Shown one piece after another: positions 16,764 through 24,534 of a DNA stretch of 64,000 bases. Source of the DNA: Glutamicibacter arilaitensis Re117 (GTDB lineage Bacteria; Actinomycetota; Actinomycetes; Actinomycetales; Micrococcaceae). The DNA lies in the NCBI RefSeq assembly GCF_000197735.1, contig NC_014550.1, positions 992,001 to 1,056,000 of the forward strand, read 5' to 3'. Numbering within the stretch: position 1 is the first letter of the stretch; every line of letters starts with the position of its first letter. Made by a program: the position numbers and the translations under genes. Below the pieces are notes generated by a model. The model was given only the letters and a program-made list of their open reading frames with translations, searched no databases and had not been told where the DNA came from.

Positions 16764-17531
16764 ATGACGAGCCAATCCATGTCATACGATGTCCTGATGA
16801 CGACAAATATGGAACTCGCTTGGGATGGTTACGTCAATGCCCGGGATCTGGGCGGATTGCCAACCAGTCTCTCCCGCACGGGGACGACCGTACCGGGCCG
16901 GATCGCTAGGGGGCCACGTCGCGAGCGCCTCACTCCGGCAGGTTGGGAAGCCGCACGCGCTTGGGGCCTCACGTCGATTGTGGATCTACGCTGCTCCTAT
17001 GAGGTGGGGAAACAAGACGGGGATCCAAGCACTTTGACCGAAATCCTTGCAGAACTGGCAATCACAAGCGCCCCGACAGAAGACCATAGTGATCGCGAGT
17101 TTCAAAAAGTCTGCTTTCCGATACTCGACTCTCCCGAGTATTGGAGCCACAACTGGCGGCTCCAACCTCACCTTGTGCGGGCTGCTCTGGAAGCCATCGC
17201 ATCCGCAAATCCGGGGGTGCTGGTGCATTGCAGTGCAGGGCGGGACCGCACCGGAATGATCAGCGCATTGATTCTTGGGAATGCGGGTGTTGAGCCCCAG
17301 GCTGTCGCCAACGACTATGCCGCGTCAGTCCGCGCAATGGCGGGCATTGCCAGTCATGCCCCGACGGTTGATGACCAAGCGAAGTGGTCCCAAAAAACCG
17401 CAAATGAGTGGCTGAACGACAAGCTTCCTATCGTTCGTGATGTGGCAGTCAATGCACAGGACATTCTTGACTCACTCAATGTATCTGCTGCAACTCGGGA
17501 GTCATTACGGGCGAAACTTATTGACTGCTAG
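16764..17531 (+). CDS. Tyrosine/phosphoinositide phosphatase (Y_phosphatase3 family)
   Basis: A 255-aa Cys-based phosphatase. NARDLGGLPTS near the N-terminus and the P-loop VHCSAGRDRTGMISALI (C156, R162) are diagnostic. An acidic loop lies upstream around LRCSYEVGKQDGDP. Related mycobacterial proteins dephosphorylate phosphotyrosine and phosphoinositides, but the substrate here is unknown. The start is uncertain: ATGs at 16764, 16797 and 16812 are in frame and none has a strong ribosome site. It is the first plus-strand gene of the array and starts 20 bp after an R1 repeat. Confidence 0.87.
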   Translation: MTSQSMSYDVLMTTNMELAWDGYVNARDLGGLPTSLSRTGTTVPGRIARGPRRERLTPAGWEAARAWGLTSIVDLRCSYEVGKQDGDPSTLTEILAELAITSAPTEDHSDREFQKVCFPILDSPEYWSHNWRLQPHLVRAALEAIASANPGVLVHCSAGRDRTGMISALILGNAGVEPQAVANDYAASVRAMAGIASHAPTVDDQAKWSQKTANEWLNDKLPIVRDVAVNAQDILDSLNVSAATRESLRAKLIDC

Positions 17532-17592
17532 TGTCATTTTTCTCTAAGGCGAATGCACTGACAATCCAAAGCCCTCTACACTGCGCTGGGTC

Positions 17593-17672
17593 GTCCGCAG
17601 GGGGACCCTTCACCGGGCATTTTGTCGGGCAGGGTATACGGGAATTCAAAATATTTGAAAACTCGGAATTTC
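17593..17672 (-). repeat. R2 repeat, copy A (inverted)
   Basis: Read on the minus strand it matches 25400-25480 over about 80 bp. Shared blocks are CCGAGTTTTCAAA, AATGCCCGGTGAAGG and a tail resembling the R1 right end (CTGCGGAC). The aligned frame (VFK---FPYT-P-KMPGEG) is open in both copies. It lies between the phosphatase and the frameshifted MFS gene. Confidence 0.8.
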
Positions 17673-17790
17673 GTGCCAGTATCCGAAGCCGTCAGCACTT
17701 CTGCCCGTAGTCCTCCGCAACGCGTCGCACCGTCCGCTGTGGAATGTTCAACAGAACGGTGCTGCACTACTTGGGATTAAAATTTGGTGT

Positions 17791-19090
17791 TTAGGCCGTT
17801 CCTTCACTTTTGGTATTCTTCGCTAGCACGTCCGGTACAGGAGAGTCTTCTCCTGTACCGGACGGCCCATAAGCTAATTGTCCAAGGCGCAATTGACGAA
17901 TGGAAGGCAGTAAAAGTGGCACCAATGCAGCGACCACTAGGATCCCGGACATGAGGCTTACCATCACGGTGTTGCTGAAGTATCTGCTGAGTAGCCCAAA
18001 CAGCAGATAACCGATTGGAACGGGGAGCAGCTGCCCAAAAGTGCTAATCGAGGAGAGCCGAGACTGCAATCCTTCCGGTATCTGCTCTTGGAAGAATGCC
18101 GACCAGGAAACGATCGAAATATCCAGCGCGATGCCCGCCAATACGGTCGCCACGACAATCAGCCAAATCGGGGCGATAAAAGCCAGCACCACGAGTGGTA
18201 ACGCCTGCGCCGCCAGACAGAGGGATACCGTAATTCCCACTCGCTGGGGACGAACTGCCACTGCGACCAGTGAGCCTCCGACCAGTCCGAAGGCAAATCC
18301 ACCACTAATCAAACCCCAAGCGAAAGCTCCACCAAGAGACGAGTGAGAAACCACGGGGCCGAATAATTGGAAACCTACGAGCCACATGAGAACAACGATG
18401 GCTGATTGGACCACCATGATGACGTACCAACGTCTAGCGCTGAATTCTTTCCACCCAATACGGAAATCTAAGAGAGCAGAAGACTTGTTCTTGATCGGTT
18501 GCGGCAACCGAACGGAAGCGAGAAAGAATACGGATATCAGGAAGGTTAAGGCGTTAAAGGCCAGTGCCCATCCCGGACCAACCAGGGCGACCACTAGACC
18601 GCCAAGTGCCTGACCTAATACTTTTGCGACGTTCAGGGGTAGGCGGAGTACCGCGTTAGCGGCGACACGAAGTTCAGCTGGAACAAGCTGGACGATTGAT
18701 CCTTGGGAAGCAGGCTGGAAGAACACCGATGCCACGCCAAGAAGGAATACGGAGGTGGCCAGCATCCAAAGTTCGGCTACGCCTGTCAGTATCAAGATGG
18801 CTATAGTCACTTGAACGGCGCCAGAGACGGCGTTCGAAGTAACCATCACTCGATCGCGGCGGACCCTGTCGCCCAACACGCCCCCCGATAAGCAGGAGAA
18901 GTACCTGCGGAGCGACGCTTAGCGCGAGGATAAAGCCCAACCACTCGACCCCGCCGCCTGATTCTAGGGCAGCAAATGCAATTGCTACCGGGGCAGCGGC
19001 AGAACCGAGGGATGAAACTACTCGTCCGGGCCAGAAGCTTCGAAACTGTCGGTGAAGTAGGACGGTAGTAGCTTCTTTGAGGCTGTTCAT
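17791..19090 (-). pseudogene. MFS exporter (EntS/MefA-like) with a C6/G6-run frameshift
   Basis: Major facilitator protein of about 432 aa if the frame is restored. The first frame, from ATG at 19090 (MNSLKEATTVLLHRQFRSFW), carries TM1-2 up to LLLLIGG. The second frame resumes at GDRVRRDRVMVTSNA, the conserved loop 2-3 motif, and runs through the remaining TMs to 17791. The switch falls in a run of six Cs at 18881-18886 on the plus strand. With five bases the two parts join as LLLIGGVLGDRVRR. This may be a true mutation, a phase-variable slip or a sequencing error. The distal 362-codon part alone would lack TM1-2. Confidence 0.8.
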
Positions 19091-19275
19091 GTTTCGGGCG
19101 ACTCCGCTTGTCGTTGCGTGTGACAGATCACTTAGTATCTCAGCTCGTGAATGACGAGAGTGCCTTTGACACTCGGTGCTGCAATAAACCAAATGCAGAG
19201 TTGAAACAGACTGTTGTTGCACGACCGCAAGAAGGGCCAAAGGAAGATTCGTCTTGACCAAGTCTCCGTACTCAG

Positions 19276-19317
19276 GTCCTATGGATGAACGCCCGTTAGG
19301 GGAACCTTGACTGGGAC
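19276..19317 (+). repeat. R1 repeat, partial copy
   Basis: A 42-bp copy with GAACGCCCGTTAGGGGAACC and right arm CTGGGAC. The left part is shortened (GTCCTATGGAT). It lies between the MFS gene and the acetyltransferase at 19351. Confidence 0.75.
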
Positions 19318-19350
19318 ACCGGGCCTGACTGAGGGCAGTCGGACCAACTA

Positions 19351-19833
19351 TCAAATTTGCTTGAGCAGGCGTCGTTCGATTTGGTCGGAAAATTCGTCGA
19401 GTTTCACCTGTTTCGTATCCGCAAATCCTGCCCTCTCGTAGACACCGAGGGCACGGTCGTTGTCATTGATGACCCAGAGTTCGAGAGCGGCCCGACCTAG
19501 GCTCCGGGCATGCTCTTCCGCGCCGACGAGCAAGGCGCTTGCCACGCCGCTGCCCCACGAATCTGGGCCCACTGCCAGGTAAAAGATTTCCAGATTTTCT
19601 GCCTGTGGTGCGAATAGCGTGAAACCCACGTACGTGTCGGCTTGCCTTGCAAGGAGTAGCCGGGATCCTTCCAAACTCAGGCGCCTTTGGATCCCTGGCA
19701 TTTTTTCCTCGCCAGTTGCCGGCTCTGGAAGCCCGTCACGCAGTGCCGTGGCGCGAGCCCAAATCAATGCGGCACTCCTGACCGCATGTGGCTCAAGACT
19801 CACGGCCAGCTGTAATTCATCATTCAATTCCAT
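19351..19833 (-). CDS. GNAT family N-acetyltransferase
   Basis: A 160-aa acetyltransferase with strand 4 and CoA site IFYLAVGPDSWGSGVASALL (x-G-x-G/A loop), AEEHARSLGRAALELWVINDN and ALGVYERAGF. It is complete, with a typical single-domain length. A start at ATG 19833 is chosen; an in-frame GTG at 19854 would add 7 residues. Substrate unknown. R1 flanks its 3' side. Confidence 0.85.
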   Translation of the reverse strand: MELNDELQLAVSLEPHAVRSAALIWARATALRDGLPEPATGEEKMPGIQRRLSLEGSRLLLARQADTYVGFTLFAPQAENLEIFYLAVGPDSWGSGVASALLVGAEEHARSLGRAALELWVINDNDRALGVYERAGFADTKQVKLDEFSDQIERRLLKQI

Positions 19834-19914
19834 CACCCCAACATCCTGCCACAACGCCCGCTTCCTAGTCAGGAACCTACTGCGGTACAGCCACAGTTAA
19901 GGTGCGCCTGCTGC

Positions 19915-20457
19915 TCAGTTAAGAATCTTGCGAATGAAGAAACAGTCGGGGAACCGGGTCGAAGCCGCTTCCCATCCGTCACTTGCAGCAGGCAGGGGGC
20001 GCAATGAGAAGATCGATACTCGCGTGACTTCCCAGGTGTCGTCATCGAGTTCGAGTGCGTGTTCGCCGTGTAGCGAACGGATTAGCTTCCAGCCTTGTCT
20101 TCCGGCCGCATTGATCTGCTCCACTTCTTCATTGCGCGAAACAGGACCCACGATCCGCATGGTCTCCATGGCTTGGATTGCCTCGGTTCGGCGGGTGTCG
20201 AAACGCTGCTGGGCAGCCTGGCGGGAAATCCCAAGCACTTTGCCGATTTTTGCCCAACTCAATCCAGAAGCTTGAGCAGTCGCAACCGCCTGCGATTGAA
20301 GCTGTGTGGATACACGGGCTATGTCGCCAAAAGCGGCTACGGATCGAAGGACGGCCTCTGGTGATTGCATGGAGTCCTCGTCCGAGGGGCTTGGCCCCAG
20401 GTCGGCCGCGAGTTTCGATAGTCGTACGGAAAGGGAGACGTCGGCTTCGTTGCTCAT
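19915..20457 (-). CDS. HTH-domain protein
   Basis: A 180-aa cytoplasmic protein with a central helix-turn-helix of sigma-70-region-4/LuxR-like type (AQASGLSWAKIGKVLGISRQAAQQRF). A C-terminal soluble domain contains EEVEQINAAGRQGWKLIRSL and a beta-rich TWEVTRVSIFSLR. It may be a DNA-binding regulator whose C-terminal part senses a signal. The ATG at 20457 has GGAAGAG upstream and overlaps the stop of the membrane gene (ATGA). The two genes are therefore translationally coupled under one promoter. Confidence 0.75.
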   Translation of the reverse strand: MSNEADVSLSVRLSKLAADLGPSPSDEDSMQSPEAVLRSVAAFGDIARVSTQLQSQAVATAQASGLSWAKIGKVLGISRQAAQQRFDTRRTEAIQAMETMRIVGPVSRNEEVEQINAAGRQGWKLIRSLHGEHALELDDDTWEVTRVSIFSLRPLPAASDGWEAASTRFPDCFFIRKILN

Positions 20458-20696
20458 AGCTCTTCCTTGTCCGCTGGACGCCAAGGGTTTGCACGTGAAG
20501 CCGCGGTGGATTTCTGAACGAAAACCACTGCGAAGCCGATCAAGCTGGCTATCAGGGCAATCCACCCAGCCACGCTGATGATGAAACCCGGGAGTCCGAA
20601 GCCTACAAAAGCCGCGAACACTACCATGCAGATGCCGAGCACTAGGGCGACCAGAAAGACTTTTCTTGCAGTGCGAATTCTTGTTGATGTAGTCAT
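20454..20696 (-). CDS. Small two-TM membrane protein, leaderless start
   Basis: An 80-aa protein: basic N-terminus (MTTSTRIRTARK), two hydrophobic helices (about 13-36 and 38-60), short polar tail. The ATG lies only 6 bases after a consensus-like -10 box, so the transcript should be leaderless. The stop overlaps the start of the downstream HTH gene. The pair resembles a membrane sensor or anchor plus a cytoplasmic DNA-binding partner, but no family is recognised. Confidence 0.7.
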   Translation of the reverse strand: MTTSTRIRTARKVFLVALVLGICMVVFAAFVGFGLPGFIISVAGWIALIASLIGFAVVFVQKSTAASRANPWRPADKEEL

Positions 20697-20702
20697 GTGT
20701 CA

Positions 20703-20731
20703 AGGATAGATTGACGCACCGATGATGTCAA
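20703..20731 (-). promoter_or_regulatory. Consensus promoter for a leaderless transcript
   Basis: On the minus strand TTGACA (20731-20726), a 17-base spacer and TATCCT (20708-20703) precede the ATG at 20696 by six bases. This places the transcription start at or near the A of the start codon. An upstream TGTCAA forms a TGTCAA-N7-TTGACA dyad overlapping the -35 box, a likely operator, perhaps for the HTH protein of the same operon. Confidence 0.7.
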
Positions 20732-20815
20732 TGAGTTGTTGACACTCTCGGGTCTCGCCCACTTGGCGACGAAAGGGAACCCCTGCACTCAGGTACAGGT
20801 TGCCATAAGCAGGCT

Positions 20816-20870
20816 GTCCCGTAAGCCGGTCCCCGAGAGGAGCGCCCGTAAGGGGAACGCTCTACGGGAC
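20816..20870 (+). repeat. R1 repeat, long form
   Basis: A 55-bp copy with perfect 8-bp outer arms GTCCCGTA / TACGGGAC and inner GGTCCCC / GGGGAAC near-complementarity. It is the best nested hairpin of the family. It lies between two divergent genes. Confidence 0.92.
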
Positions 20871-21022
20871 GAAACCATCACCACGGCGTATCCCGAAGAT
20901 AGATAGCACCTTTGCGGACACCGGCCCGGCACGTTGTTGTTGGGCAAAGCGTCATGCCTGATGTCGCGCTGGCTTCCTCGCCTGGAATGCTCCTGAGGAA
21001 ACAAGACATAGACTGAGTCACT

Positions 21023-21586
21023 ATGAGAGAGACCGATCAAGAAGTTGGTTACGTCCGGTTCGAGCATGTTGCCCCGGACGAGATTTGGGCTGAAGTCACA
21101 AGTCTCTTCGTCTTGTGTTTCGCAGCCCATCCTTACAATGAATCAGCAGATGAGCTACAAAGTATTGTTCAATGGGGCCCAGAGAAACTTGCTAGTCCTG
21201 GTGGGCGGCTTGTCGTGACGAGGCACGATGGTCAACTGGTCGGCTTTGCTTTATCTCAGAGGCTTGACCAGGACAGCTCTTGGTTGCAACGACTCAATGG
21301 GATGCCGCCAATGCTAGATTTGGACATCTTGCCTTCGAGAACCTTGGTTGTCCAGGAACTCGCTGTCAACAAAAACTTTCGAGGCCGTGGGATAGCCAAA
21401 CAATGCATCCGTGAACTTCTCTCTAACCGAGCCGAACAAGATGCCGTCCTAGGTGTTTTTGGCCAAGCCACCCAAGTCCGAGAAATGTATAGGCACTGGG
21501 GTTTTTCGGAGCTCGGCACCTCTCCCATTTACGGCGGAACCGTGACCCTGCATGCCTTGCATCACAAACTTCCATGGACGGCCTAG
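21023..21586 (+). CDS. GNAT family N-acetyltransferase
   Basis: A 187-aa acetyltransferase with a long N-terminal region (LFVLCFAAHPYNESADEL), strand 4 VVQELAVNKNFRGRGIAKQC (R-G-x-G/A CoA loop) and a C-terminal AVLGVFGQATQVREMYRHWG. It is one of two plus-strand genes in the array. No strong ribosome site precedes the ATG. R1 repeats lie on both sides (20816-20870; 21659-21749). Confidence 0.83.
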   Translation: MRETDQEVGYVRFEHVAPDEIWAEVTSLFVLCFAAHPYNESADELQSIVQWGPEKLASPGGRLVVTRHDGQLVGFALSQRLDQDSSWLQRLNGMPPMLDLDILPSRTLVVQELAVNKNFRGRGIAKQCIRELLSNRAEQDAVLGVFGQATQVREMYRHWGFSELGTSPIYGGTVTLHALHHKLPWTA

Positions 21587-21658
21587 GTTTCCAGCTTCAG
21601 ACCAGTCCGTATGCGGGAACCCGCAAGCAATCATCTTCACCTCTGCAACAGTCGCATC

Positions 21659-21681
21659 GTCCCACAGGGGTATGTTGGGAC
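21659..21681 (+). repeat. R1 repeat, short degenerate copy
   Basis: GTCCCACAGGGGTATGTTGGGAC (23 bp) keeps only the outer arms. It sits 14 bp before a long copy, so two copies are in tandem here. A nearby perfect TGCGGG-AA-CCCGCA hairpin (21612-21625) may be a further relic. Confidence 0.45.
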
Positions 21682-21695
21682 TATCGTTCGGGACC

Positions 21696-21749
21696 GTCCC
21701 GCAAGACGGTCCCCGAGCGGAACGCCCGTAAGAGGAACCTCCTGCGGGC
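21696..21749 (+). repeat. R1 repeat, long form
   Basis: GTCCCGCAAGACGGTCCCC, then an AGCGGAAC variant of the first core octamer and AGAGGAAC as the second. The right arm ends GCGGGCA instead of GCGGGAC. It lies between the convergent acetyltransferase genes at 21023 and 21760. Confidence 0.88.
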
Positions 21750-21759
21750 AGTCGAAGGG

Positions 21760-22467
21760 CTATGCCTCGAGAATAACGCTGGTTTGGGTTCCTACGTATT
21801 CGAATCCTGCGCGGAGTGCCGTGCGAATCGAAGCGGTATTGTCCGTGCGGGCGCGCCACTGCGGAATGAGACCGCAGTTCATTGCTTGTTCCATTGCGAT
21901 TGCAACAGCATTAGAACCGAACCCACTTTGCCGTTTCTCGGGTGCTGTGAGGACTCCGAGGTGAGCCAGTTTTCCTTCCCAAATATCGTAACCGGCACCC
22001 GCCAGTGGTTGTGGCCCATTGTTGCAATCGCTGAGTAGGACAAAGGTACTCTCCATCTCGCTCAAGCCTACTTCCGCCGAATCGTCGGGCAGGCAGATGT
22101 TCTCCAGTGCAATAGCGTGCTCTTGCTGGCGGCTCGCTGTCGGTCGGAGACTTGGGGCCGGTGGTGCTGTGTCGCAGTAATACAGTTCCGCTTCGCCGAG
22201 AGCTTGGCCGCCATATGGAGCGCTGATTTCCATCAGTTTCGCATGACTGGCAAGTTCGGTGTCGGTCAAGTTTTGGGCAGCTTCTTTCGCCCAGGAAGGG
22301 CCTACCAGAATCCCAGTTCCGAACAAGGAAACAAACATGAGCAGGGCACTATCGTCCTTTTCGCGATACACCCGATTGCCTTCGATTTCCAGAGCTTCCG
22401 GGGGGACGCCAAGGATCTGCGCCCAAGCCAATTGAATACTTGTGATGGTGCTGGATTCTAGCTTCAT
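21760..22467 (-). CDS. GNAT family N-acetyltransferase (two-part)
   Basis: A 235-aa protein. The N-terminal half is divergent (LGVPPEALEIEGNRVYREKD, LVGPSWAKEAAQNL). The C-terminal half is a GNAT fold with AHLGVLTAPEKRQSGFGSNA and a CGLIPQWRARTDNTASIRTA segment ending LRAGFEYVGTQ. The architecture matches GNAT proteins with an N-terminal GNAT-like pseudo-domain. The 3' end is 11 bp from an R1 copy, and another lies 174 bp upstream. Substrate unknown. Confidence 0.82.
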   Translation of the reverse strand: MKLESSTITSIQLAWAQILGVPPEALEIEGNRVYREKDDSALLMFVSLFGTGILVGPSWAKEAAQNLTDTELASHAKLMEISAPYGGQALGEAELYYCDTAPPAPSLRPTASRQQEHAIALENICLPDDSAEVGLSEMESTFVLLSDCNNGPQPLAGAGYDIWEGKLAHLGVLTAPEKRQSGFGSNAVAIAMEQAMNCGLIPQWRARTDNTASIRTALRAGFEYVGTQTSVILEA

Positions 22468-22640
22468 CCAGAAAGACTATCCGATTCGAGAAGTAAGGAT
22501 TGCTTAACTAATTTCAAGGAAAGAATATGAATAATGAATCCGGCCAAATATCAATGAACCCCAATTTAGTTTCCTAGCAGTCGACCTGAATTTGGGTGAC
22601 ATGCTCCTATAAGCCTCATGGCCAGCCAAGGATTTTTACA

Positions 22641-22695
22641 TTCCCGTAAGACGGTCCCCGAGAGGAACGCCCGTAAGAGGAACCTTCTGCGGGAC
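22641..22695 (+). repeat. R1 repeat, long form
   Basis: TTCCCGTAAGACGGTCCCC, the intact AGAGGAAC-GCCCGTA-AGAGGAAC core, and right arm CTTCTGCGGGAC. Apart from this repeat, the 302-bp gap 22468-22769 shows no gene or promoter I can support. Confidence 0.9.
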
Positions 22696-22769
22696 AACCA
22701 CGACGACACCGGCATAGTTCCTGTCACGAAACGTCCCGAGCGCCGGACGGGTGCCCTGAGGTGCTTGCC

Positions 22770-23639
22770 TCAGTCCGTGTGGCGTACTGAGAGATGGGAA
22801 GTGAAGAACTCGACGGTCTCGGCTGCGACATGTGGTCGCACACCGGTGGCGTCCTCTCGGTCGCCAAGGAATACGTAGTGCCCGACATCCGAGCCAAGGC
22901 TCTCTCCATGAGCATGAGGAATAAGGTCCCGGTAAAGGTGAGCGTTGTCCTCTGGCGGTGTGTTGCTGTCGTCGTCGCCCCAGCGCACCAACACCGGGAC
23001 AGAAATCTGCTGCAAGGACCGGGGGAGCAGGAGCCTCCCGATGGCGGGCGCCAGAAGGATACCGACCCGCACGCGCGTGTCGCTCATCGACCGCGCACCG
23101 GATTCCGCCAACGAGGTCAACTCGGCATCGGAGTACTTGCTCCGCAACGCCTTGATCAAGTCAGGGAACTCCGGAACCTCGGGCGCTGGGATTAAGCCGC
23201 GGAACATCGCACCCATGATGTCTACATCAATCCTGCCGCCGAGCAGCGCCGCGACGGTGTAGCCCCCGAACGAGAATCCAGCCGCCCCGATCCGGTCAAC
23301 ATCTATGTCATGCTCCGCCACAAGGTAGTCGAGTAGGAGGCTGATGTCCCGCGCTCGCTCCCACGCGAAGGAGAATCCTTCGACGAGGTATTCGTCGTTG
23401 TAGCTGTTGCCGGGATGGTCGACCGACGCCACGAGGAATCCCGCGTCGTTCAACGGCTTGGCGAGCCAGTCCAGGTCCTCTCCCGCGCCACCGGTGCCGT
23501 GCGAAAGTACGACAACCGGCGCGGGCGTTGGCCCATTTGTGGGCCAGATGCGCGCCTGCAGCAAACGATGCTGGGCCGGCGTTGACCAGCTTGGACGCGA
23601 GCGATCTCGAAGTTGTACCGTCTCTGGGCTCATTCTCAC
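22770..23639 (-). CDS. Alpha/beta hydrolase (dienelactone-hydrolase/PET-hydrolase-like)
   Basis: A 289-aa serine hydrolase. The oxyanion-hole region is VVVLSHGTGGAGEDLDWLA and the nucleophile elbow is GAAGFSFGGYTV (S123). An acidic residue lies in VLVRWGDDDSNTPPEDN and the histidine in GSDVGHYVFLGD. No signal peptide, so it is probably cytoplasmic. The sequence (PVVVLSHGTGG, ASVDHPGNS) fits the predicted dienelactone-hydrolase group COG4188. It appears GC-richer than the neighbouring array genes, consistent with separate acquisition. R1 copies flank both sides. Confidence 0.88.
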   Translation of the reverse strand: MRMSPETVQLRDRSRPSWSTPAQHRLLQARIWPTNGPTPAPVVVLSHGTGGAGEDLDWLAKPLNDAGFLVASVDHPGNSYNDEYLVEGFSFAWERARDISLLLDYLVAEHDIDVDRIGAAGFSFGGYTVAALLGGRIDVDIMGAMFRGLIPAPEVPEFPDLIKALRSKYSDAELTSLAESGARSMSDTRVRVGILLAPAIGRLLLPRSLQQISVPVLVRWGDDDSNTPPEDNAHLYRDLIPHAHGESLGSDVGHYVFLGDREDATGVRPHVAAETVEFFTSHLSVRHTD

Positions 23640-23665
23640 AGCCTAGTGCAACGGCTTCTGACGCT

Positions 23666-23692
23666 GTCCGCAAGCCGAACCTTCTGCGGGAC
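23666..23692 (+). repeat. R1 repeat, short form
   Basis: GTCCGCAAGCCGAACC plus TTCTGCGGGAC, 27 bp. It equals the long form with the central segment missing. It lies between the hydrolase and M24 genes. Confidence 0.85.
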
Positions 23693-23728
23693 GCCAGTGC
23701 GTCAACCCACGAAAAATAGAGTCAGTAT

Positions 23729-24451
23729 CTAGATCGCAGCCAACGTAGAGCCGTGAAACTGGTAGATATTTTCGTGCTTATAACCGTACTCGCCGTCAGG
23801 TCGCTTAATATGCGGTTCGAAAGTGAAAAGTTCAGTTTCACCGAGTCGTCGTGTGTTCCCAGGCTCGATGTATACCCTGTCGGCACTATTCCGTTCAATT
23901 GAATGCCCGAGATTACCCAAGAAATCAATGTTCTCAAATCCAAGTTCAACGACATAGGCGTTCATCCGTGCATGTAGCTCCTCGAAAGTCATTTCTGGTC
24001 TGGCCACGCTGACGAGGATTGTGTGCAGTTGTTCTTCAGCAAGGATCCCTTCGCGCCACTCCGCGTTCTGGGTTGACTTCGAATTTTGTAGCGGTTCGCC
24101 GCCCTCAATGATGATGGTGCGAGCAAAATCTCCCCATATGCCGTCTTTCTGTGGACTGAGATCGATGGTGATAATGTCGTCCGACGCGATGGTTCGGTCT
24201 GCAGTTTCGTAGTTCTTACCCGGTACAGAAAGGGTCGTATCTTTTCCGCAGAAGACAAAGGCGCCTATTCCCCAATACCAAAATGAATCAGCACCCAGGG
24301 ACAACATCGTCTCTTCGCAGAGGTCGCGAACTGCAGTTAGATGCTGCCCCGGATAAATGCTTTGCTGGGCAACGTTCATTGTTTCCCGAGCGATTGATTG
24401 AACTTTTCGATGAGACACGCTGATCCTGCTCTTTCCGCGACAATTGCACAT
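23729..24451 (-). CDS. M24-family (Xaa-Pro peptidase-like) protein
   Basis: A 240-aa pita-bread-fold protein. Candidate metal ligands of the M24 family are visible: the aspartates of ITIDLSPQKDGIWGDFART, H in FLGNLGHSIERN, E in LFTFEPHIKR, and E in GYKHENIYQF. It is therefore likely a metallopeptidase or a related hydrolase/lyase. It lacks the N-terminal creatinase-like domain of prolidases. The ATG at 24451 is chosen because the M24 core begins within 25 residues; an alternative is ATG 24379. It is separated from the upstream kinase gene by 83 bp without a repeat. Confidence 0.82.
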   Translation of the reverse strand: MCNCRGKSRISVSHRKVQSIARETMNVAQQSIYPGQHLTAVRDLCEETMLSLGADSFWYWGIGAFVFCGKDTTLSVPGKNYETADRTIASDDIITIDLSPQKDGIWGDFARTIIIEGGEPLQNSKSTQNAEWREGILAEEQLHTILVSVARPEMTFEELHARMNAYVVELGFENIDFLGNLGHSIERNSADRVYIEPGNTRRLGETELFTFEPHIKRPDGEYGYKHENIYQFHGSTLAAI

Positions 24452-24534
24452 ACAGAATGGTTGTGTCGATCCTATCCGTCATGCCTGCGACGGCTTGGGA
24501 AGGCACTACATTAATCCCTCCGTAGGAGGAAGGT

